Source of the DNA: CAWEDP01 sp963807925
GTDB taxonomy: Bacteria > Acidobacteriota > Vicinamibacteria > Vicinamibacterales > CAVVIG01
Reading direction: 5' to 3'
Assembly (NCBI GenBank): GCA_963807925.1
Contig: CAWEDP010000002.1
Coordinates: forward strand, 2,046,001-2,110,000
DNA: 64,000 nucleotides
Positions 15,926 through 23,226 of this stretch are shown here, in pieces; within the stretch, counting starts at the first letter, position 1; each line of letters begins with the position of its first letter. The position numbers and the translations under genes were made by a program. A model generated the notes under the pieces. It did no database searches. It was given only the letters and a program-made list of their open reading frames with translations, and had not been told where the DNA came from.

Positions 15926-17035
15926 CTACTCGGGGCAGCCCGCAGCCACGGTCTGCAGCGAGGTCAGGTTCAGCAGCGCGTCGCGCGCGTCCTTGTAGAG
16001 CAGCCCGCGCGCTTCCATCTTCTGGCCTTTGTGCGTCTCGGGCTTGAACGCCGTCACGCTGACGAGTTGGAATGCCTGCGTGCCCAGCGTCTTCGAGTCC
16101 GCGTCCTTCAGCGCCGCCGCATTCGGCTGCTCCTGACGGGTGACCACCGGATCGGTCGTGCGTGTGAGCATCCAGCGGTGCGTGTCGGCATTCTCGTCCA
16201 GGCAGCCGACCACCTGAACGAGCGAGAAATTCGGCGCGACCGTGATGACGCCCTTTCGTGCGATCTCGATGCTTTCCAGGACGTCGTTGTCGAGCTTGAG
16301 CTCGCTCTTGCCGGCCGGGAACCCGTTCGCCTGCAGCAGGTACGCGATGATGTCGATCTTGGCCTCGTCGGTCGTCTCGTTGGCGGCGTTGGGCGGCATC
16401 GTTTCGCTGATCTTCCTGAACAGCGCGTTCACCGGCCCGTTCTCCCAGTGCGACAGGAAGGCGTCCCCCTTGAGCGCCGGCCCGCGATCGCCGCTCAAAT
16501 CCAGCTGATGGCAGCCGCCGCAGCGCCCGGCCAGGAAGTTCGCCTTGCCGCGCTCGGCTTGCGCGTCCGTGTACACGCCGTCCAGAACGCCCTTCTTGGT
16601 GATCTTGATCGCCTCGAGCACGTTCGGCGACAGCTTCAACTCCTCGCTGCCAGGCGGCACGTCGTTGCGGGACAGGATATAGGCGAGGATGTCCACCTTC
16701 ACCTCGTCGCTGACGACGCCTGCGCCGCCGTCGCGCGGCATGGTGTCACGGATGAGAGTGAAGAGGCTGGCAAGGCTGTCGTTCTCGTACTTGTTCCAGA
16801 ACGCGTTGCCCTTGAGCGCCGGCCCCCGCTCGGACCCGAGCAGCTCGATGTTGTGGCAGCGGCTGCAGCTCGCCTCGAACCGCGGCTTCCCGCGGGCCGC
16901 CTGTTCGGCCGTGTAGACGCCGTCCCACATCTTCCGGTCGGGCGCCGGCTGCTGTGCGAGCCCGGAGAGCTCGAAGCAGACCGCGACCACCCACACGAGG
17001 AGCATCATCGTCCCCGCCACGTGCCTTCCGCGCAT
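15926..17035 (-). CDS. Diheme c-type cytochrome built of two DGVYT-type modules
   Basis: 369 aa, starting at the ATG before a signal peptide (MRGRHVAGTMMLLVWVVAVC). Two tandem modules of about 115 residues share the pattern DGVYT..QA.RG, C..CH, RGPALKG.AF and .TMP. Hemes are at CSRCH (about 61) and CGGCH (about 177). The last 90 residues form a heme-free domain (VQVVGCLDENADTHRWMLTR to LQTVAAGCPE) seen in Acidobacterial exported proteins. Upstream on the same strand, 55 nt away, is a single-module relative. Probably a periplasmic electron carrier for one of the many local oxidoreductases. Confidence 0.88.
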   Translation of the reverse strand: MRGRHVAGTMMLLVWVVAVCFELSGLAQQPAPDRKMWDGVYTAEQAARGKPRFEASCSRCHNIELLGSERGPALKGNAFWNKYENDSLASLFTLIRDTMPRDGGAGVVSDEVKVDILAYILSRNDVPPGSEELKLSPNVLEAIKITKKGVLDGVYTDAQAERGKANFLAGRCGGCHQLDLSGDRGPALKGDAFLSHWENGPVNALFRKISETMPPNAANETTDEAKIDIIAYLLQANGFPAGKSELKLDNDVLESIEIARKGVITVAPNFSLVQVVGCLDENADTHRWMLTRTTDPVVTRQEQPNAAALKDADSKTLGTQAFQLVSVTAFKPETHKGQKMEARGLLYKDARDALLNLTSLQTVAAGCPE

Positions 17036-17090
17036 GTTCGTCAACCTTTCACCCCGAAGGCGGTCTTCGTATCGTTCGCACTCTCGCGAG

Positions 17091-17582
17091 TCATGGCCTC
17101 GACCCGACAATCACGATCCGCCCGAGCGCATCGGCGTTGAGGCTCAATTCGGTCGACCCGCTCGGCATCCGGTTGGACTGCAGCAGGTACGCGATGAGGT
17201 CGACGTACGCTCTGGCGTTCAGCCCGCCGGGGTTGTCTTGCGGCATCGAGCGCCTCATCGTGTCGTACAGGTCGTTGAGGCTGCGACCGCCCCACTGCAT
17301 CAGAAACGCCTCGAACACCAGGGCCGGGATCTCCTTCACCGGATCGCCTGACAGGTCCGCGCCGTGACACGGTTCGCAGTTCCGCGAATACTGGGTCTCG
17401 CCGCGCTTCGCCTGGTCGTCAGTGTAGACGCCGTCCCACGTCGAACGTCCTGCCGCCGGCTCCTGAACGGCCGGACCGGAGGCTGACATGCGCGCATCGA
17501 GCGGCTGGATGGCGACAGAGGCGCCCACGCCAAACGCGCACAGGAGCACGGCCAGCGCCCGCCGAAAGGGTTTCGCGATCAT
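17091..17582 (-). CDS. Monoheme c-type cytochrome, DGVYT-type module
   Basis: 163 aa. Signal peptide MIAKPFRRALAVLLCAFGVG, then one module of the type duplicated in the next gene: WDGVYTDDQAKRG, CEPCHGADLSG, SMPQDNPGGL and YLLQSNRMPSG. Periplasmic electron carrier. Shine-Dalgarno is weak, and the start was set by the signal peptide. It lies between the ankyrin gene and the diheme cytochrome and is probably cotranscribed with the DUF1592-DUF1552-ankyrin group. Confidence 0.85.
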   Translation of the reverse strand: MIAKPFRRALAVLLCAFGVGASVAIQPLDARMSASGPAVQEPAAGRSTWDGVYTDDQAKRGETQYSRNCEPCHGADLSGDPVKEIPALVFEAFLMQWGGRSLNDLYDTMRRSMPQDNPGGLNARAYVDLIAYLLQSNRMPSGSTELSLNADALGRIVIVGSRP

Positions 17583-17641
17583 CCGGGATGTGCTGCCAGC
17601 CGCCGAACGCCCGGTACGAACCGGCGCGTTCCCGACCGACG

Positions 17642-19171
17642 TCAGGCCTGCGGGACCGAAATGCCGGCCTTCGTCATCAGCTCGCGAACCAGCGCGGCCA
17701 TCGCAGCGCTCGGCTGCGCTCCCCGACCGCGGCCGCCCCGGCGTCCGCCCCCGCCGCCGACGCCGAGCGCGACATCGAGCGGCGTGCGTCCCTGCTTGTC
17801 GCGGAGATCGAGCTTCGCGCCCTGCTCGGCGAGATACCGGACGATCTTCTGCGATCCCCGATTCACGGCGTTGTGCATGGCCGTGGCGCCGTTGGTGTTG
17901 AACGCGTTGATGTCCACGCCGTGCTCGATGCACAGCTTGATCGCTTCGAGCGAGCTGTCTTCGGTCACCGGGATGGCGACGGCGTAGGCCCCGACCACGG
18001 CGCCACCGGCGGCGGCAATCATCGCGACGGTCGTGCGGTCCTTGAGCGTCAGGCGCGGATCCGCGCCAGCGTCGAACAGCAGGCGCATCACCTGCAGGTC
18101 GTTGCTCTTGGCGGCGCGCGCCAGCGGCGTCGTCCCTTCACCGAGCGAGGCGTCGCCGGTGGGCGTATGGTGCCGGCCGATGATCGGGCGCTTCAGCCGG
18201 ACGTTCGGGTTCGCGCCCTTGGCCAGCAGGAGCTTGACGATGTCGGCGGCGTCGAGCTTGTCGACGAGCTTGGGCGACGGCCGGCTCAGCATCGGGCCGA
18301 GCGTGTGCATGTCGACGGCCGCATAGAGCGCCGTCATGCCCGTGCTGTCGGCGACGTTGGGAGCCGAGCCCTTGTCGATCAACACGGCGGCGGTGTCGAA
18401 GTGCGCGTTGATGATGGCGAGCATGAGCGCCGTCGTGCCGTCGGGATCCGGCATGTTCAGGTCGGCCCCGGCGTCGGCCAGCGCCGACACCGAATCGATT
18501 GCGCCGTCTCGCGACGCGTACATCAGCGGCGTCCAGCTGCCGCGCGGCAGGACCGTGACCACCATACCCGAGGTCTCGAACTTGAACTCGGGGAAGCTCA
18601 GCAGCTTCGATTTGGCGTCCTTGTCTGCTCCGGCGGCGATGAGCGCTTTCACCGCCGCCGCGTTGTTCTGCGAGGCGGCGAACATCAGCGGCGTCTGGCC
18701 TTGCCACTGCTCGGCCGCGTTCACGTTGGCGCCGTGCGCGATGAGGGAGGCGATCACGTCGGTGCGGCCGGTCCGGGCCGCCGTCATGAGGACCGACTCG
18801 CCTTCTGGCGTGGCGACGTTGGCGTCCGCTCCGGCCTTGAGCAACAGCTCGGTCATCGCCACGCTGCCATTCTCGGCGGCGAGCTTGATCGGCGTGATGC
18901 CGTAGCGGCTGACGGCTTTGACGTTCGCGCCGGCGTGCACGAGCATCTCGGCGGTCCCGATGTCGTTGGCACGCACCGCCCAGTGCAGCGCCGTCATGCC
19001 GTCGGGCTCCGCCGCGTTGACGTTCGCCCGCTGCGCGAGGAGCGACCGCACCGCCGTGCGGTTCCCTTCCTTGACCGCGTCGATCAGGCGGACCGTGGTG
19101 CCGGCCGCCTGGAGGCCGGCCACGCTCACGACGGCCACGAGGACCGAAGCCCGCAGATAGCTCAATCGCAT
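17642..19171 (-). CDS. Secreted ankyrin-repeat protein
   Basis: 509 aa from ATG 19171, which has GGAG six nt upstream; the ATG at 19186 is less likely. After a signal peptide (MRLSYLRASVLVAVVSVAGL) come about ten ankyrin repeats recognisable by G.TALH.AV, G.TPLM.AA and LLL.AGAD or HGAN, spanning about residues 28-470. A Gly/Arg-rich segment (GVGGGGGRRGGRGRG) follows. Export implies a periplasmic or surface protein-binding role. Ankyrin proteins are repeatedly found beside DUF1592/DUF1552 genes in Acidobacteria and Planctomycetes, as here; the partner is unknown. Confidence 0.9.
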   Translation of the reverse strand: MRLSYLRASVLVAVVSVAGLQAAGTTVRLIDAVKEGNRTAVRSLLAQRANVNAAEPDGMTALHWAVRANDIGTAEMLVHAGANVKAVSRYGITPIKLAAENGSVAMTELLLKAGADANVATPEGESVLMTAARTGRTDVIASLIAHGANVNAAEQWQGQTPLMFAASQNNAAAVKALIAAGADKDAKSKLLSFPEFKFETSGMVVTVLPRGSWTPLMYASRDGAIDSVSALADAGADLNMPDPDGTTALMLAIINAHFDTAAVLIDKGSAPNVADSTGMTALYAAVDMHTLGPMLSRPSPKLVDKLDAADIVKLLLAKGANPNVRLKRPIIGRHHTPTGDASLGEGTTPLARAAKSNDLQVMRLLFDAGADPRLTLKDRTTVAMIAAAGGAVVGAYAVAIPVTEDSSLEAIKLCIEHGVDINAFNTNGATAMHNAVNRGSQKIVRYLAEQGAKLDLRDKQGRTPLDVALGVGGGGGRRGGRGRGAQPSAAMAALVRELMTKAGISVPQA

Positions 19172-19226
19172 GATGGCTCCGAACATTCGGACGATTGCCG
19201 GTTCCCGATGGGCGACGCCTTCGACC

Positions 19227-20549
19227 TCAGACCTCGACCCGTCCGGTGCTGAGCGTCCCGAACTTCTCCATCTCGCAGCCGAACTTGTTCGCGAGATCCA
19301 GCATCAGGTTGGCCAGCGGCGTCTCCTTGTTCGTCTGGAGGTGGCGGTTGCCCTTGACGAGCCCTGCGCCGCCGCCCACGAGCGTGATCGGGACGTTGAG
19401 GCGCGAGTGCGTGTCGCTCTCGCTCATGCCGCTGCCGTACACGATCAGCGAGTGATCGAGCAGCGAGCCGTCGCCGTCGGGCGTCGAGGCCAGCTTCTCG
19501 ACGAACTTCGCGAAGAGCGACATGTGGTACGTGTTCAGCTTCACCAGGTTCGCGATCTTCTCCGGGTTGTTGCCGTGGTGCGACATCGAGTGATGCGGCT
19601 CGCCGATGCCGATCTGCGGGTATACGCGCTGGCTGGCGTCGCGGGCCATCATGAAGGTGAACACCTTGGTGATGTTCGCCTCGTAGGCGAGCGCGAGCAG
19701 ATCGAACTGCAGCGCCGTGTGCTCTTCGAACGACTCGGGCACGCCGATGGGCGCGTCGGGCACCGGCACGTCGGTGGTCGCCTGGCGCTCCGCCTTCTGG
19801 ATGCGCTTCTCGATCTCGCGGACGTTCTCGAGGTAGTCGCTCAGCCGCGCCTTGTCCTTCGGGCCGAGGCCGCCCTGCAGGTCCTGCACGTCCTGCTGCA
19901 CCGAGTCGAGGATGCTCTTGTCGTTCTCCATCCGCGCCAGCCGCTGCGCCGCCGTGCCGGCGCGGCCGAACATCCGCTCGAAGGTGATGCGCGGGTTGAT
20001 TTCCATCGGGAGCGGCTGGGTCGGGCTCGCCCACGACAGCGTGTTCATGTACGCGCAGGCGTACTGCGTGTCGCACCCGCCGATGTAGCCGGTGAAGTCC
20101 TCGGTCGCGAGCTCGATCGACGGAAACACGGTGTCCTGACCGATCTGCTTCGCGATCACCTGGTCCACCGTGATGCCGTTGTGGACGTCCTCGGCAATCG
20201 TGCGCTTCGGGATGACGCCGCTCAGCCAGGCCGCGACCGTCGTCGCGTGACCGTCGAGCGGATCGCACATCTCGGACACGACCGTCACGTGGTCGCGGAA
20301 CTTCTCGAGCGGCTTCATGATCGTGTTGAACTCGAAGTTCTCGCCGACCGTCTTCGGCGTCCAGTACCCGGGCCGCTCCCCGAGCGGCACGAACACTACC
20401 CCGAACCGGCGCGCCGGATTGGGCGCCGCCGCCGTCTTGGCGACCGCAGTAAAGGCAGGCACCATGGCTTCGAGCAGCGGGAGCGCCAGCGTGACGCCCA
20501 TTCCGTGCAGGAAGCTCCGCCGGGGCAATGACATCTTGGTAATGAACAT
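19227..20549 (-). CDS. DUF1552 protein with Tat-like leader
   Basis: 440 aa. Leader SLPRRSFLHGMGVTLALPLLEAM, then the DUF1552 body (RFGVVFVPLGERPGYWTP, SELATEDFT-like region, NITKVFTFMMARDASQRVYP, HHSMSHHGNN, SLIVYGSGMSESDTH). The fold is related to sulfatase/alkaline-phosphatase-like DUF1501 proteins but function is unknown. DUF1552 almost always follows a DUF1592 cytochrome-like protein, as here with 14 nt between them, and the pair probably forms an exported complex. Shine-Dalgarno AAGGAG is present. Confidence 0.93.
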   Translation of the reverse strand: MFITKMSLPRRSFLHGMGVTLALPLLEAMVPAFTAVAKTAAAPNPARRFGVVFVPLGERPGYWTPKTVGENFEFNTIMKPLEKFRDHVTVVSEMCDPLDGHATTVAAWLSGVIPKRTIAEDVHNGITVDQVIAKQIGQDTVFPSIELATEDFTGYIGGCDTQYACAYMNTLSWASPTQPLPMEINPRITFERMFGRAGTAAQRLARMENDKSILDSVQQDVQDLQGGLGPKDKARLSDYLENVREIEKRIQKAERQATTDVPVPDAPIGVPESFEEHTALQFDLLALAYEANITKVFTFMMARDASQRVYPQIGIGEPHHSMSHHGNNPEKIANLVKLNTYHMSLFAKFVEKLASTPDGDGSLLDHSLIVYGSGMSESDTHSRLNVPITLVGGGAGLVKGNRHLQTNKETPLANLMLDLANKFGCEMEKFGTLSTGRVEV

Positions 20550-20563
20550 GGTCGCGAGCTCCT

Positions 20564-23020
20564 TTAGTGGTCGGCGGCGCGCACCGCCGGCGTCCCGGTT
20601 TCCTGGGTCAGCTTGATTCGCTTCTGAAATGGCGTGCTGGTCACGATGCCGAGCACGATGGACGAGAACCTGTAGTCCTGCGGCGCCGCCTCGCGCAGAA
20701 CCGCCCGCACCGTGGGCATGTCGTAATACGCCAGCCCGCGCCCCAGCGCATAGGTCAGCAGCTTTTCGGTCACCGTGCCGATGAAGATCTCCGGATCGCG
20801 GACGAGCGCGTTCCTGAGCGTCACGACGCCGTCCACCTTCGTGCCGTCGAGCAGTTCGCCGGACGCATCGATCGGGTTGCCGAGCGTGCCGCCGTCACGG
20901 GTCCGCCAGGCGCCGACCGCGTCGAAGTTCTCCATCGCGAGCCCGATCGGGTCCATGATCTTGTGGCAGCCGGCGCACGGCTGCACCTTCCGGTGCTCCT
21001 CCATCCGCTCCCGCATCGTCAGCACCTTGCCCTGCCGGACCGCGCTCTCGTTGAGCGGCGGCACGACAGGGGGCGGCGGCGGCGGCGGCGCGTTCAGCAG
21101 GTTGTCGAGGATCCACTTGCCGCGCACGACCGGCGAGGTCCGGTCGGCGTGCGACGTGACGGTGAGAATGGCCCCCTTGCCGAGCAGCCCGCGCCGGGCG
21201 TCGTCGGCCAGCACCACGCGGCGGAACTGGCTGCCGTAGATGTTCGGGATCCCGTAGTGCTTCGCGAGCCGCTCGTTCAGGAAGGTGTAGTTCGCCGTCA
21301 TCAGGTCGAGGACGTTGCGGTCCTCGCGCATGATGCTCTCGAAGAACAGCTCCGTCTCGCGCTGCATCGCGTAGCGCAGGTTGTCGTCGAAGTCGGGGAA
21401 CTCGAGCGAGTTGGGCTGGAAGTTCTTCAGGTTGCGCAGGTACAGCCACTGGTCCGCGAAGTTCTCGACGAGCGCCTCGGCCTTCGGATCCGCCAGCATC
21501 CGCTTGACCTGCTGCGCCAGGACGGCCGGCGTGTGCAGCGTGTTCGCCCTGGCGACCTGGAGCAGCTGATCGTCGGGGATGCTGCTCCACAGGAAGAAGG
21601 ACAGGCGCGAGGCGAGCTCCAGATCGCTGATGCGGTACACCGTGCCCTGCGGCGCGCCGTCCGGATCGCGCTCCACCCGGAAGATGAACTTCGGGCTCGC
21701 GATGGTGCGATCCAGCGCCATCTGGATGCCGCGCTCGAAGTTGCGCAGCTTCCGGCCCGCCCGGTAGAACTCGACGAGCCGCTCGATGTCGGACGAGGTC
21801 GACTGGCCGCGGTACGCACGGCGCGCGAAGGTCGTGATGATGCGGCGGGCGCACGCGTCCTCGTCGGCAGCGCCGGTCGGTTTGCAGAAGAAGATGCGCC
21901 GGCGGCTCGGCGTGTCGCCCGGGCCGGTCGCATTGAACGGCCCGGTCAGCGTGAAGGTATCGAGGTGCGGATGCCCGATCGTGTCCAGCGTGTCGTTCGA
22001 GCTGCGGATGAACGGCTGCAGGCGCAGCGGGTTCAACGCCGCCGTGCGCTCGAGGAACGCGACGGTGATCGTGTGCGGTCCCGCCTTGAGCGGCATCTTG
22101 AAGGCGGCGCGCGCTTCCACCTCGTCGCCCGCCTTGGTCATGTTCTTCAGATTCGCCTTGAAATCGTCCTCGCCACCGACCTTCGACAGGTGCACGCGTT
22201 CGCCGTCGACCGTGTACTCGAGCTGATGTTCGTACTCGAGCCCGCGCACCACGCCCAGGTTGGTTCGGAAGAACTTCACCGAGAACGAATACTCGGCATC
22301 GAGCGGCACGGTCGTCTGGGCGAGGATGCCGCCGACGGTTCCGACCGGCAGCCCTTCGATGTGCGTGTCCTGCGACGCGTCCTGACGGATCCGGAACGTG
22401 TCGCCCGCCGGCTGCGTGTCGGGATCGCCGACCGCGATCGACGTGATCCGGTCGGCCGCCGTGAGATAGCGCTCGAGCAGGATGGGCGAGACGCCCAGCG
22501 CATCGGCGATGTTGTCGAAGCCGTACGCCGCATCGTCGGGCGGCAGCAGCGTCGAGGTGTCAACATCGAGCGCGAACAGATCGCGGATGGCGTTGGCGTA
22601 CTCGGCGCGGTTCAACCGGTGGATCAGGCCGCGTCCCGGGTTCGGCTTGGCCTGCGCGGCGCGATCCATCTCGCCCGCCAGGTACGCAACCAGCGCGTGC
22701 GCCGCCTGCGCGTCGGGCCGCGGCATGCCCTGCGGCGGCATCATGCCGACGCGCACCTTGCGAACCACCTTCTCCCAGATCTCGGCGCCGCCCGGGACGT
22801 TCGAGATGTCGGCCTTGTCCAGCATCAGGCCGGCCGTCTTCGTGCGCTCGTTGTGACAGGTGACACAGTACTTATCCAGCAGCGCGCGGTAGGCGGCGGC
22901 CGGCGCGGCTGCCACCGGTTGCTGGGCGGGGCCGGCGACCGGACCTGCGGCTCGCGGCACAGTCCACACGATGGACGCGGCCCACAGCGACACCGTCACC
23001 ATCCACACGCGACCTCTCAT
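20564..23020 (-). CDS. DUF1592-family large multidomain cytochrome-like protein
   Basis: 818 aa with signal peptide (1-25). Domain order fits DUF1587-DUF1595-DUF1592-DUF1588-DUF1585. An N-terminal planctomycete-type cytochrome domain carries CVTCHNERTKTAGLMLD at about residue 52. LIHRLNRAEYANAIRDLFAL begins DUF1587. RRAYRG, then FRVERDP, SFFLWSSIPDD and QRETELFFESI mark 1595/1592. RRGLLGKGAILTVTSHADRTSPVVRG with VQPCAGCHKIMDP (second heme) marks DUF1588. A Pro run (APPPPPPPVVPP) is normal for the family. Likely a periplasmic oxidoreductase acting with the DUF1552 protein; substrate unknown. A TAGAAT hexamer about 50 nt upstream may be its -10. Confidence 0.93.
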   Translation of the reverse strand: MRGRVWMVTVSLWAASIVWTVPRAAGPVAGPAQQPVAAAPAAAYRALLDKYCVTCHNERTKTAGLMLDKADISNVPGGAEIWEKVVRKVRVGMMPPQGMPRPDAQAAHALVAYLAGEMDRAAQAKPNPGRGLIHRLNRAEYANAIRDLFALDVDTSTLLPPDDAAYGFDNIADALGVSPILLERYLTAADRITSIAVGDPDTQPAGDTFRIRQDASQDTHIEGLPVGTVGGILAQTTVPLDAEYSFSVKFFRTNLGVVRGLEYEHQLEYTVDGERVHLSKVGGEDDFKANLKNMTKAGDEVEARAAFKMPLKAGPHTITVAFLERTAALNPLRLQPFIRSSNDTLDTIGHPHLDTFTLTGPFNATGPGDTPSRRRIFFCKPTGAADEDACARRIITTFARRAYRGQSTSSDIERLVEFYRAGRKLRNFERGIQMALDRTIASPKFIFRVERDPDGAPQGTVYRISDLELASRLSFFLWSSIPDDQLLQVARANTLHTPAVLAQQVKRMLADPKAEALVENFADQWLYLRNLKNFQPNSLEFPDFDDNLRYAMQRETELFFESIMREDRNVLDLMTANYTFLNERLAKHYGIPNIYGSQFRRVVLADDARRGLLGKGAILTVTSHADRTSPVVRGKWILDNLLNAPPPPPPPVVPPLNESAVRQGKVLTMRERMEEHRKVQPCAGCHKIMDPIGLAMENFDAVGAWRTRDGGTLGNPIDASGELLDGTKVDGVVTLRNALVRDPEIFIGTVTEKLLTYALGRGLAYYDMPTVRAVLREAAPQDYRFSSIVLGIVTSTPFQKRIKLTQETGTPAVRAADH

Positions 23021-23226
23021 CGAGTCCCCTCCCGCATGTCCTCGACGCTGCCAGCGGCGGCAGTAAAGCTGAATTCTATCATCAGTTTACGCCGTGCTGG
23101 CGATGGCGTTTTCACGCGCCACCGAGTACCCTACGGTTCACGACCGCGGCTCACAATACCCAAATACTGGTATCGAACCGCCAGAACACCTTGATTTCGC
23201 GTATGGTTGCGGCGAAAAGACCTCCT

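Noticed and set aside
20567..23194. 875-codon plus-strand open frame opposite the DUF1592 gene
   Set aside because: Composition is typical of an antisense shadow and the DUF1592 protein on the other strand has clear domains and heme motifs.
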